Shown here in pieces: positions 1 through 11,465 of a stretch of DNA of 64,000 nt; the first letter of the stretch is position 1; the number at the start of each line of letters is the position of its first letter. The DNA is from Lachnospiraceae bacterium (GTDB lineage: Bacteria; Bacillota; Clostridia; Lachnospirales; Lachnospiraceae): assembly GCA_017619615.1 (NCBI GenBank), contig JAFZRY010000007.1, positions 1 through 64,000 of the forward strand, given 5' to 3'. A program made the translations under genes and the position numbers. Below the pieces are notes generated by a model, which searched no databases, was not told the DNA's origin, and worked only from the letters and a program-made list of their open reading frames with translations.

Positions 1-853
1 ACTCAAACTGATACAATGGCATTTGTTCCTTTGCTGCTGTTTGAGAGTAGTGTGATTTCGGAAGGGACTCAAACCTCTTTACAGACCCTTATATCAAGGT
101 TTGTGTTTGAGAGTAGTGTGATTTCGGAAGGGACTCAAACTGGGTAGGTACGGTAATTACGGCACTCACTGTTTGAGAGTAGTGTGATTCCGGAAGGGAC
201 TCAAACCGCGGCTGACAATAAGGCGTCCGCGGAGAGTTTGAGAGTAGTGTGATTTCGGAAGGGACTCAAACTGATACAATGGCATTTGTTCCTTTGCTGC
301 TGTTTGAGAGTAGTGTGATTTCGGAAGGGACTCAAACATGATAACAAGGAAGGACGTCACGTTATCGGTTTGAGAGTAGTGTGATTTCGGAAGGGACTCA
401 AACTGATACAATGGCATTTGTTCCTTTGCTGCTGTTTGAGAGTAGTGTGATTTCGGAAGGGACTCAAACACGGTGGGCGTATAGAATGACGGGTCGATTG
501 TTTGAGAGTAGTGTGATTTCGGAAGGGACTCAAACCTGACCGGCGCGAAGAAGAAAGTCCTCCTGGTTTGAGAGTAGTGTGATTTCGGAAGGGACTCAAA
601 CGATACAATATCCGGCAGATGTGTTGTTGGGTTTGAGAGTAGTGTGATTTCGGAAGGGACTCAAACCTGGTAGTTCAGCCGGTCCTTTGCGTGCTGGTTT
701 GAGAGTAGTGTGATTTCGGAAGGGACTCAAACCATCGACCGACTTCTACGCCGACGACATCAGTTTGAGAGTAGTGTGATTTCGGAAAGACTCAAACTAT
801 TATCCTTGTGCTACTATTACGTTAATGTTTGAGGGTGGTGTGTTTTCGAGAAG
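1..853 (+). CRISPR. Type II-like CRISPR array, trailer end, 14 full or near-full repeats in view
   Basis: A 36-base repeat beginning GTTTGAGAGTAG and ending GGGACTCAAAC recurs with 29-30 base spacers. The last 8 bases of one repeat are at 1-8; repeats then start at 39, 105, 171 (one T-to-C change), 236, 302, 368, 434, 500, 566, 631, 697, 763 (35 bases, decayed) and 827 (strongly decayed). Decay at the right end marks the trailer, so the leader lies to the left and the array reads on the + strand. The GTTT...AAAC ends and the length resemble Cas9-associated repeats; this type call is by resemblance, as no cas gene or tracrRNA is in view. The spacer at 9-38 recurs exactly at 272-301 and 404-433. 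Confidence 0.97.
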
Positions 854-858
854 TCCTT

Positions 859-897
859 ATGCAATTACAAGCTGAATTAATCAGCTTGTAATTGCAT
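859..897. repeat. Perfect 17-bp inverted repeat just after the CRISPR array
   Basis: Bases 859-875 are exactly complementary to 881-897, with a 5-base loop (876-880). The stem is A+T-rich and no proper T-run follows on either strand, so it is a weak candidate for an ordinary terminator. It closes the array before the MMPL gene. Confidence 0.8.
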
Positions 898-987
898 TAT
901 TATTGAGAAAACCACTTTATAATTGCCAATGAGTTGGATTATAATAAAACTAATTGCTATCCATATATATATAGTTTTTGGTGCATC

Positions 988-3192
988 ATGCTTAAGAAAA
1001 AACTCGCGGCCGGCATCGTCCGCGCCCGCTTCCTCCTCCTGGCCCTCACGCTGGCCGCCGCTGCTTTCAGCGCGGCCTCCATCGGCCGGACAATAATCAA
1101 TTACGACCTGACGAAGTATCTTTCCGAGGATACCATGACCCGGCGCGCCCTGGCCGTAATGGAAGAGGAGTTCGGGGCGAGCGAGCAGCTGCGGGTGATG
1201 TTTGCGGATCAGGAGGAGGCGGCGCTGGAACGGTATGTTTCCGCGATCAACGACCTGCCGGGCGTCCTGCTGGCGGCCCACGATCCGGAGACGGGCGTGC
1301 GGGTGGCGGACGGGGTCACCTGGCAGCTGGTGACGGTCTCCCTGAACAGCGGCAGCGCGGCGGAGACCGTGAAGCAGCTGCGGGGGATGTTCCCGGAGAC
1401 GGGCCGGTATTACGTGGGCGGCTCCGCGGCGGGACAGCTGGACCTGCAGCAAAGCGTGGCGGAGGAGATCCCGGAGGTCCTGGTGATCGCGGTGGTCATC
1501 GTGCTGCTCGTGCTGCTGGCGACGTCGCACGCGTGGCTGGAGCCGGTGCCGGTGCTGGCCGTGCTGGGGGTCTCGATCCTGATCAACATGGGGACGAATT
1601 TCGTGTTCCCATCGGTGTCGTTCATCACGTTCGCGGTCAGCGCGATCCTGCAGATGGCGCTGTCCATCGACTACGCCATTATGCTGCTGCATACTTATAA
1701 CGGCTACCGGGACGGCGGGCTGGACGCGAAGGAGGCCATGACGGAAGCGCTGGCGGAATGCTTCATGCGGATCACGTCCAGCGCGATGACGACGGTGGCG
1801 GGCCTGCTGTCGCTGCTGTTCATGTCCTTCACGTTCGGCGCCGACATCGGCATGGTCCTGTCCAAGGGGATCGTCTGCAGCCTGCTGGGCGTGTTTCTTC
1901 TCATGCCGGCCCTGATCCTGCTGATGGAAAAGCCGCTGCGGCGGACGCGGCACAGGCCGCTGAAACTGGGCGGGGAACACTTGGCCCGGGCCGTTGCGCG
2001 GGGGCGGTATCCGGCGGCCGCGCTGCTGATCCTGCTGGTGCTGGGCGGCCTGTATCTGAACAGCCGCAACGAATTCAGTTTCACTACCACGGAAGAAAAG
2101 GCAAACAGCGATTCCTCGCAGATCACGGCGCGCTTCGGCACGTCCAACCCGCTTGTCCTGCTGGTCCCGGGCGGGGAGGAGGACGCGGATTACGCGCGCC
2201 AGCGCGTGCTGGCAGAGCAGCTGCAGAAGATCCGGAAGGCGGACGGCAGCCCGGCCGTGTCCGCGGTCACGTCTCTGGTCACCACCGGGGAAATGGCGCT
2301 GCGCTATTACACGCCGCAGGAGGCGGCGGATTTGACCGGGGTGAACCCGCTGGCGGTCCGGCTGTTTTACGGGATGCAGGGCTTCGGCGATGCGGTCCGG
2401 GGCGACCGGCTCCTGGAGGCCGCGTCGTCGCTGGCGCCGGACAATGAGGACCTGCGCGAAATGCAGGAACTCTGGCAGACGGCCCGGGAAGCGTTTATCG
2501 GGTCCGCGCACGACCGTATGATAGCCGAGATCAGTTTCACAACCTCCGACCCGCACTCGGCGGAGTACATGGAGCAGATCCTGGCCGCGGCGTCCGCGGT
2601 GTACGGGGACGATTATTATGTGACGGGCGTCCCGATGTCCAATTACGATATCGCGCGGGCGTTCCGCGGGGACCTGATCCGGGTCAACATCATCACAGCG
2701 CTGGCGATCCTGCTGATCGTGACGGTCTCGTTCCGCGCGTTCGCCCTGCCGCTGCTGCTGGTCTTCGTGATCGAAGGCGCGATCTGGATCACGATGGGCG
2801 CGTCCCGCCTGGCCGGAAAGCCGGTGTTCTTCATCTCTTATCTGATCTGCCTGTCCATCCAGATGGGCGCGACCATCGACTACGGCATCCTGGTGGCGGA
2901 CCAGTACCGCAACCTGCGGCGGAAAGGACTTGCGCCAGAAGCCGCGCTGCAGGAGGGCATGAAAAAATCGCTCCCGACGGTGCTGACGTCCGGGATCATC
3001 CTGATCACTGCCGGATTCGTTATCGGCATCCGCTGCAGCATCTTTTACATCTCCGATATCGGCCTGCTGGTCTCGCGCGGCGCCCTGGTGTCCGCGGCTC
3101 TGGTGCTGACGCTGCTGCCCGCGCTGCTGCTGATCTGCGATAAGGTGATCGTGAGAGAGAAGAAAACAGGACCGGTGCAGCATCGGTCGTGA
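988..3192 (+). CDS. MMPL/RND family exporter
   Basis: A 734-residue inner-membrane transporter with the two-fold repeat of the MMPL/HAE3 branch of the RND superfamily: an N-terminal membrane helix, a soluble domain, a helix bundle, then the whole pattern again. The paired signatures are LSIDYAIMLLHTY in the first half and GATIDYGILVADQY in the second, each with the conserved aspartate thought to carry protons. Relatives export lipids, peptides or drugs; the substrate here is unknown. I chose ATG at 988, giving an MLKKKLAAG start with a positive N-terminus; an in-frame TTG at 934 is possible but sits on a likely -10 box (TATAAT, 940-945). The ribosome binding site is weak. It stands alone, facing fau. 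Confidence 0.88.
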   Translation: MLKKKLAAGIVRARFLLLALTLAAAAFSAASIGRTIINYDLTKYLSEDTMTRRALAVMEEEFGASEQLRVMFADQEEAALERYVSAINDLPGVLLAAHDPETGVRVADGVTWQLVTVSLNSGSAAETVKQLRGMFPETGRYYVGGSAAGQLDLQQSVAEEIPEVLVIAVVIVLLVLLATSHAWLEPVPVLAVLGVSILINMGTNFVFPSVSFITFAVSAILQMALSIDYAIMLLHTYNGYRDGGLDAKEAMTEALAECFMRITSSAMTTVAGLLSLLFMSFTFGADIGMVLSKGIVCSLLGVFLLMPALILLMEKPLRRTRHRPLKLGGEHLARAVARGRYPAAALLILLVLGGLYLNSRNEFSFTTTEEKANSDSSQITARFGTSNPLVLLVPGGEEDADYARQRVLAEQLQKIRKADGSPAVSAVTSLVTTGEMALRYYTPQEAADLTGVNPLAVRLFYGMQGFGDAVRGDRLLEAASSLAPDNEDLREMQELWQTAREAFIGSAHDRMIAEISFTTSDPHSAEYMEQILAAASAVYGDDYYVTGVPMSNYDIARAFRGDLIRVNIITALAILLIVTVSFRAFALPLLLVFVIEGAIWITMGASRLAGKPVFFISYLICLSIQMGATIDYGILVADQYRNLRRKGLAPEAALQEGMKKSLPTVLTSGIILITAGFVIGIRCSIFYISDIGLLVSRGALVSAALVLTLLPALLLICDKVIVREKKTGPVQHRS

Positions 3193-3213
3193 AAAAAAGG
3201 ATATATAAGAAAC

Positions 3214-3232
3214 GGGCGGCCATCAGCCGCCC
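3214..3232. terminator. Shared hairpin between convergent genes
   Basis: GGGCGGC (3214-3220) pairs with GCCGCCC (3226-3232). T-rich sequence lies on both flanks, so it can serve both the MMPL gene and fau. Confidence 0.6.
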
Positions 3233-3243
3233 ATTGTATTTGA

Positions 3244-3804
3244 TTATTCAGTGATGATTTGCGGGATCCGGATATCGTAGTCATCCGCCGGAATCTCCCC
3301 GCACAGCATCCGCCGGAAGCAGAGGCAGACCGCGCGGCCGGTGAGGCCGGCTCCGGCCAGGAAGCGGTCGTAATACCCGGCGCCGTGGCCCAGACGGCGG
3401 CCGTCGGGGGCGGCGGAGAGGCAGGGGACCAGGATGAGATCGAGGTCCGCAGCGGCCCTTGTTTCCGTGATATCCGCCGGCTCCGGGATCCCGAACGCGC
3501 CGGGCTTCATCCCGGACAGGTCCCGGATGCGCACGGCCAGCATTTCGGTGCGGCTGACGCATTTCGGAACGTAAACTGTTTTTCCGTCCGCCAGCGCCTG
3601 GCGCAGGATGCGGTCTGTGGCGGGTTCGTAGGGCATATGGAGATAAAGGCAGATGCTTTGCGCCTCGCGGTATGCGGAGGAGGAGAGGACGAGGCCCTGG
3701 ATGCGGTCGGATGCAGCGTGAACGTAGTCCGCGGAAAGCGCGGACTGACGGAGGCGCAGCGTGCGCCGAAGCTCGGTTTTCGCGGTTTTCACATCAGCTG
3801 ACAT
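3244..3804 (-). CDS. fau: 5-formyltetrahydrofolate cyclo-ligase
   Basis: A 186-residue cytosolic enzyme that converts 5-formyl-tetrahydrofolate to 5,10-methenyl-tetrahydrofolate using ATP, returning a storage or inhibitory folate to one-carbon metabolism. The family motif GRRLGHGAGYYDRFL near the C-terminus (substrate and ATP site) is intact, and an N-terminal KTELRRTLRLRQ helix is typical. The length matches the family. The start overlaps the end of rqcH by 11 bases, so the two genes are probably translated from one message. Confidence 0.93.
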   Translation of the reverse strand: MSADVKTAKTELRRTLRLRQSALSADYVHAASDRIQGLVLSSSAYREAQSICLYLHMPYEPATDRILRQALADGKTVYVPKCVSRTEMLAVRIRDLSGMKPGAFGIPEPADITETRAAADLDLILVPCLSAAPDGRRLGHGAGYYDRFLAGAGLTGRAVCLCFRRMLCGEIPADDYDIRIPQIITE

Positions 3805-5602
3805 CGGAACACGGGACCTGCTCCAGCCCCTCCAGCGACGGCGTCACCACCAGGGAATAATTCGTGTGATAGATCACCATGCCGGGCTTATAATGCCCCG
3901 GCTTTTTCAGTTCCCGGCGGCGGGTGTAGTCGACCTCGACCTTGCTGTCCCGCGGGGCGGACGAGTACCAGGCGGCGAGGGCGCCGGCCTGCTCGAAGCC
4001 GCGGTCGCTCAGCTCGCGGCCGCCGGTCTTGACGATCACGTGCGAGCCGGCTAGGCCCTTCACGTGGAACCACCAGTCGCTGCCGGAGGCCAGCTCGAAC
4101 GTGACGGTCTCGTTCTGCAGGTTGTTCTTGCCCACGTAGAAATCGAAGCCCTCGGCGGAAACATAATGCAGCGGAACGCTTTTCACGGGTTTTGCCGCGC
4201 CTTTCTTCCCCGCGCTCTGCCGTGCCCGGATGTAGCCGCCGGCGGTGAGCTCCTGCTTGATGGCGGCCAGATCCGCCTCGCTTTCCGCCATGTTGAGCGC
4301 CTGTTCCACGCTGCGCAGGTATTCCAGTTCCTGGTCGGTCTCCGCCATCTGCACCTGCGTGGCTTCGAAGGTGCGCTTGAGTTTCTGGTAGCGCTCGAAG
4401 TATTTCGCGGCGTTCTCCTGCGGGGAGAGCGTCTCGTCCAGCGGGATCGTGATCTCCGCGTCGTTGTCGTAGTAATTGCGGACGGTGATCTGCTTCGCGC
4501 CGGGCTCCACGCCGTAGCCGAAGCTCCGGATCAGCTCGCCCCAGAGTTTGTATTTATCGCGCTTTTCCGCGTCTTTCAGCTGTTTGACCATCAGGTCGCG
4601 CTTGCGTGAATCCCGCTCCATGGTCTGCGTGACCAGATGGCGCAGCTCCGCAGACCGCTGTTTGATGCGCGAGGCGGAATTGCGCTCCGAATAATAGGTG
4701 AAGAGCAGTTCGCTCATGCTGTCGAACGGGACCGCCTCCTCCTGCGCGTACAGGCTGAGGGGCAGCGCGGAGAATTCGACCGCCTGCTCGCCGTGATAAT
4801 AGATCTGAGGCGCGAATTCGTGCTCCCGCAACTGTGTGATCAGCCGTTCCAGCGCCGCCCGCAGCTGTTCTTTTTCCGCCTCCGTCAGCGCCGCCGCGCT
4901 TTCCGAGCCGTCCAGCCCGGCCTGCATGACCAACTCCCGCGCCATCTGCGGGCTGATCCCGGTCAGGATCCCGCCCAGCGCCTTTTCCACCGGTCCGGGC
5001 CACGCGGCCAGACGGGACCAGAAGGAACCGTCCCCGATAGCACTGTTCCCGCCGGCACCGCCGTCCCGGTCCGCACCGTCCGGCAGCAGCTGCAGCTTGT
5101 CCTGCGTGTTCGGAATGAAATACGGCCGCCCGGGCAGCACCTCGCGCACGCTGCTGGTGCCGGAGCCGATGCGCCGGATGGCGTCGCAAATTACGCCCTG
5201 ACTGTCGCAGAGAATCAGGTTGCTGTGCTTGCCCATGATCTCCAGGACCAGCACATGCCGGCACGGATCCCCCAGTTCGTCCAGATGCTCCGCCTCCAGC
5301 CGGATGACCCGCTCCAGCCCCGGCTGCGTCACCGACAGGATCCGCGCCCCGGACAGATGCTTCCGCACCAGCATCAGGAACGCGGGCGCCTGCGGCGGCC
5401 CGGACAGATTCTTATCCGTAATATACGCAAGCGGCAGCGACGGATTCGCCGACAGCAGCAGTTTCACCGTCTCCTCCCTCGTCTTGATATGCAGCAACAG
5501 CGCATCCCGCTCCGGCTGCACGATCTTACTGATCCGCCCCCCAGCGAGACGCCCGTCCAACTCATATGTCAAAGCCGCAATGCTGATCCCGTCCAGCGCC
5601 AT
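3794..5602 (-). CDS. rqcH: RqcH (NFACT family), ribosome quality control
   Basis: A 602-residue NFACT protein, homologue of eukaryotic Rqc2/NEMF. Bacterial RqcH binds stalled 50S subunits holding peptidyl-tRNA and adds C-terminal alanine tails. The order is NFACT-N (from MALDGISIAALTYEL), HhH, a long coiled coil (about residues 260-430) and NFACT-R near the C-terminus (DWWFHVKGLAGSHVIVKTGG). Length and order are those of the full family. Older annotations call it a fibronectin-binding protein. It leads a two-gene unit with fau. smpB, for the trans-translation rescue route, is 23 kb away. Confidence 0.94.
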   Translation of the reverse strand: MALDGISIAALTYELDGRLAGGRISKIVQPERDALLLHIKTREETVKLLLSANPSLPLAYITDKNLSGPPQAPAFLMLVRKHLSGARILSVTQPGLERVIRLEAEHLDELGDPCRHVLVLEIMGKHSNLILCDSQGVICDAIRRIGSGTSSVREVLPGRPYFIPNTQDKLQLLPDGADRDGGAGGNSAIGDGSFWSRLAAWPGPVEKALGGILTGISPQMARELVMQAGLDGSESAAALTEAEKEQLRAALERLITQLREHEFAPQIYYHGEQAVEFSALPLSLYAQEEAVPFDSMSELLFTYYSERNSASRIKQRSAELRHLVTQTMERDSRKRDLMVKQLKDAEKRDKYKLWGELIRSFGYGVEPGAKQITVRNYYDNDAEITIPLDETLSPQENAAKYFERYQKLKRTFEATQVQMAETDQELEYLRSVEQALNMAESEADLAAIKQELTAGGYIRARQSAGKKGAAKPVKSVPLHYVSAEGFDFYVGKNNLQNETVTFELASGSDWWFHVKGLAGSHVIVKTGGRELSDRGFEQAGALAAWYSSAPRDSKVEVDYTRRRELKKPGHYKPGMVIYHTNYSLVVTPSLEGLEQVPCSDVS

Positions 5603-5777
5603 AACGATCTCCCGTATGCCGATCCGTGCGCGAACCGCACGAAAATACCTTCATGTGTCACGTCAAATATACCGATTGCCCGCAATAAAAGCAATATGTT
5701 TTTATCCTGCCAGAACACGAAAAAACGGTGATAACACTGCAGTTTACTACTATTTACTGCAACTTTTCCACAATCCC

Positions 5778-5807
5778 TTTACAAACGCCTGTTCGAAAAT
5801 CTATAAT
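5778..5807 (+). promoter_or_regulatory. Sigma-A-type promoter of the small toxin-like gene
   Basis: TTTACA (5778-5783), 18 bases, TATAAT (5802-5807). It points at the terminator and short gene that follow. The 170 bases between this and rqcH hold nothing I can name. Confidence 0.65.
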
Positions 5808-5853
5808 GCTTTCGGCGATACCATATTCGGTAGGCGGTTTCCCGAAGCATTTG

Positions 5854-5881
5854 CGGAGGGACTGTTAAGCCCTCCGTTTTT
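5854..5881 (+). terminator. Leader terminator that can alternatively mask the ribosome binding site
   Basis: CGGAGGG (5854-5860) pairs with CCCTCCG (5870-5876), followed by five T. It lies between the promoter and the 30-residue gene. The left arm GGAGGG is repeated as that gene's ribosome binding site (5904-5909), so CCCTCC can pair with either. Confidence 0.75.
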
Positions 5882-5916
5882 GCCCCGCAAGGGAGCTTTG
5901 AAAGGAGGGTATTCAG

Positions 5917-6009
5917 ATGAGTGTGAAGGAATTTGTGGCCATAACCGGCCTGATGATATCCAGCTTTGCTCTGGGCTTCGCCCTGGGCCGGGCTCTGAAG
6001 AACAAATAA
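5917..6009 (+). CDS. 30-residue hydrophobic peptide, probable type I toxin-like
   Basis: ATG at 5917 follows a near-perfect ribosome binding site (AAAGGAGGG, 5901-5909). The peptide has a short polar head (MSVKEF), one hydrophobic helix (residues 7-25) and a basic tail (ALKNK). This build is that of the small membrane peptides annotated as holin-like or Fst/TxpA-type toxins of type I toxin-antitoxin loci in Firmicutes; I see resemblance of architecture, not a specific match. The surroundings fit: its own promoter, a leader that can hide the ribosome binding site, and two strong hairpins directly downstream, the first able to stop transcription from either side. The antisense RNA such a locus needs cannot be shown from sequence. 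Confidence 0.6.
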   Translation: MSVKEFVAITGLMISSFALGFALGRALKNK

Positions 6010-6013
6010 CAGA

Positions 6014-6047
6014 AAAGACCGCTGAACCCGAACAGTGAGCGGTCTTT
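6014..6047. terminator. Bidirectional hairpin after the small gene
   Basis: 6014-6023 pairs with 6038-6047 (core GACCGCT/AGCGGTC), with A/T runs at the base on both sides, so it can end transcription in either direction. Confidence 0.65.
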
Positions 6048-6086
6048 CTGCTTACCACAACAGGGAAACCATCTATCGGTATCTCC

Positions 6087-6120
6087 CGTCACGGTCATTA
6101 TACGGCCGTGACGTTTTTTT
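6087..6120 (+). terminator. Strong intrinsic terminator
   Basis: CGTCACGG (6087-6094) pairs with CCGTGACG (6106-6113), followed by seven T. It ends the small-gene unit and insulates nifJ. Confidence 0.88.
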
Positions 6121-6186
6121 GTCAAGAATTCCAGACAAACCGCCCCCGTACCGGACCGCAGCCATCCAGCGAGCGGGGAGACAATA

Positions 6187-6222
6187 CTTTTCGATGCCCC
6201 TCGGGTTTCGGGGCTCGAAAAG
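6187..6222. repeat. Palindromic hairpin in the gene-free stretch before nifJ
   Basis: CTTTTCGA (6187-6194) pairs with TCGAAAAG (6215-6222), with CCCC/GGGG inside. No gene lies at 6121-6325 and I cannot assign the hairpin a role. Confidence 0.6.
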
Positions 6223-6284
6223 TTTTCGTCGAACCCGCGAGCGGGGCTGTAAAAATGGTACTGCAGAGTTTTTGTCGAACCCGC
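6223..6284 (+). repeat. Two direct copies of TTTT(C)GTCGAACCCGC
   Basis: One copy is at 6223-6238 and the other at 6270-6284, 31 bases apart. They lie about 40-100 bases upstream of the nifJ -35 box. A regulator site or a simple duplication are both possible. Confidence 0.55.
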
Positions 6285-6325
6285 AAAAGGAAGCGGAAAG
6301 CACACCCGGTCCCTCCACTTTTCCC

Positions 6326-6353
6326 TTGACTTTCCGCCTCCTTGTTCTATAAT
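6326..6353 (+). promoter_or_regulatory. Promoter of nifJ
   Basis: TTGACT (6326-6331), 16 bases, TATAAT (6348-6353): close to the sigma-A consensus, fitting a highly expressed central enzyme. Confidence 0.85.
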
Positions 6354-6418
6354 ATATTTCGGTATATTCCGTACACCATATCATTTTGTTTGCTTTATAC
6401 AGCAAAGGAGGAAAAACA

Positions 6419-9937
<3,519 letters not shown>

Positions 9938-9970
9938 TCTGATCTGCCTTCAGGCGGAACTCTCAAAAGG

Positions 9971-9997
9971 GCGGGCGGCTCTCTGGCCGCCCGCTTT
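9971..9997 (+). terminator. GC-rich hairpin between nifJ and the MATE gene
   Basis: GCGGGCGGC (9971-9979) pairs with GCCGCCCGC (9986-9994), but only TTT follows. It may be leaky, letting nifJ transcripts run into the MATE gene 16 bases on. Confidence 0.55.
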
Positions 9998-10012
9998 CAC
10001 GAAAGGCCTGTT

Positions 10013-11392
10013 ATGAGTTTGTTAAGTTCCATTCGTGCAAATTCTCATCAGGGACATAAGACTTCCCAGTATCTGATGACCGACGGCCCGGTGGCGAAGC
10101 GCATCATCCTGTTCGCCATCCCGGTCTTCATCGGCCAGCTGTTCCAGCAGATGTACAACACGGTCGATTCGCTGATCGTGGGCAACCTGGTGGGGGATTC
10201 CGCGCTGGCCGCGGTGACCTCCGTGGGTTCCATCGTGTATCTGGTGGTCGGCTTTTTCATGGGCTTCTCCATGGGCGCCGGCGTCGTGATCGCCCGGGAC
10301 ATCGGCTCCGGCGACGAGCGCGCGGTGTCCCGGTCCGTGCATACGACCGTGGCGATGGGCCTGGTCGCGACCGTGATCATGACCCTGCTGGGCGTCTTCG
10401 GCACGCCGGTGATCCTGAAGTGGATGGATACGCCCGCGGAAGTGTTCAACGAGGCGGCGGTCTACCTGCGCGTCTATTTCGCCGGCAGCATCGGCCTCGT
10501 GTTCTACAACCTGCTGGTGGGCATCCTGCAGGCCAGCGGGGACTCGCGCCATCCGCTCTATTACCTGATCTTCAGTTCCGTGCTGAACGCGGTGCTGGAC
10601 TACTGCTTCATCCGCTTTTTCGGGATGGGCGTGGACGGCGCGGCGCTGGCGACGATCATCGGCCAGTTCATCAGCGCGCTGCTGGTGCTGCGGCGGCTGC
10701 TGAAGACGGACGAGGCGATCCGCATCGTGCCGTCGAAGATCCGCTTCGACATGGCCAAACTGGGGCAGATCATCCATATCGGCCTGCCCACGGCCCTGCA
10801 GGCCTGCGTGATCGACCTGGCGAACATGATGATCCAGGCGTACATCAATTCCTTCGGCAAGGCGGCGATGGCGGGCATCGGCGCAGCCTCCAAGGTGGAG
10901 GGCTTCTGCTTCCTGCCCGTGAACGCGTTCGGCATGGCGCTGTCCACGTTCATCGCGCAGAACCTGGGCGCGGGGAGGAAGGACCGCATCCGCAAGGGTA
11001 TGAATTTCGCTCTGCCGGCGGCCGTGCTGGCCGTGCTGGCGGCCGGGACCGTGATCTTTTTCTTCAGCCCGACGCTGGTGGGTCTGTTCAACCAGGACTC
11101 GGACGTCATCTACTACGGCATGCTGCGCGGCCGGATCTGCGGCCTGTTCTTCTGCCTGTGCGGCTTCTCGCACGTGAGCAGCGCGGCCATGCGCGGGCTT
11201 GGCAAACCGGTGGTCCCGACCGTCGTGATGCTGACCTGCTGGTGCGCGGTCCGCGTCCTCACGCTGATGACCATCGGACGGATCTACCACAACATCCTGC
11301 TGGCGGTCTGGATCTACCCGATCACCTGGACGCTGAGCACGATCGTGTATATTTTCTACCTGCGGCATCTGAAGAAGCAGGGGATGTTCTGA
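10013..11392 (+). CDS. MATE family efflux transporter
   Basis: A 459-residue, 12-helix antiporter of the MATE superfamily (DinF/NorM-type), which exports drugs or metabolites in exchange for Na+ or H+. Seen directly: a polar N-terminus, the opening MTDGPVAKRIILFAIPVFIGQLFQQMYN region typical of clostridial MATE proteins (quoted here only as a landmark at residues 21-49), repeated small-residue helices, and a basic C-terminus. Length is normal. The start is 76 bases after nifJ. The substrate cannot be told. Confidence 0.92.
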   Translation: MSLLSSIRANSHQGHKTSQYLMTDGPVAKRIILFAIPVFIGQLFQQMYNTVDSLIVGNLVGDSALAAVTSVGSIVYLVVGFFMGFSMGAGVVIARDIGSGDERAVSRSVHTTVAMGLVATVIMTLLGVFGTPVILKWMDTPAEVFNEAAVYLRVYFAGSIGLVFYNLLVGILQASGDSRHPLYYLIFSSVLNAVLDYCFIRFFGMGVDGAALATIIGQFISALLVLRRLLKTDEAIRIVPSKIRFDMAKLGQIIHIGLPTALQACVIDLANMMIQAYINSFGKAAMAGIGAASKVEGFCFLPVNAFGMALSTFIAQNLGAGRKDRIRKGMNFALPAAVLAVLAAGTVIFFFSPTLVGLFNQDSDVIYYGMLRGRICGLFFCLCGFSHVSSAAMRGLGKPVVPTVVMLTCWCAVRVLTLMTIGRIYHNILLAVWIYPITWTLSTIVYIFYLRHLKKQGMF

Positions 11393-11417
11393 CGTCCCCG
11401 TGTCCCGCTTCCCATTC

Positions 11418-11445
11418 AAAAAGGCAGCCCATGCGGCCGCCTTTT
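11418..11445. terminator. Hairpin between convergent MATE and secreted-protein genes
   Basis: AAAGGC...GCCTTTT forms an imperfect stem with A- and T-runs at the base, suited to terminate both genes. Confidence 0.6.
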
Positions 11446-11465
11446 GCGTGGATGCTGTCCGGTTT

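Noticed and set aside
166-608. Open frames on both strands with repeated peptides such as SPFRNHTTLKQ
   Set aside because: They are translations of the CRISPR repeat and have no ribosome binding site or family.
827-858. The decayed last repeat as a tracrRNA anti-repeat
   Set aside because: It has the same sense as the array. Read on the minus strand it would run into spacers, with no tracrRNA-like hairpins and terminator after it.
934-987. TTG start for the MMPL gene at 934
   Set aside because: The extra residues (DYNKTNCYPYIYSFWCI) do not resemble the family start, and a likely -10 box overlaps the region.
877-3183. Very long open frame opposite the MMPL gene (and similar ones opposite nifJ at 6641-9901, pheT, htpG and rpoC at 51995-55036)
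   Set aside because: These come from strong G/C bias at third codon positions in the real genes. Their composition is Arg/Gln/His/Val-rich, with no family match and no start signals.
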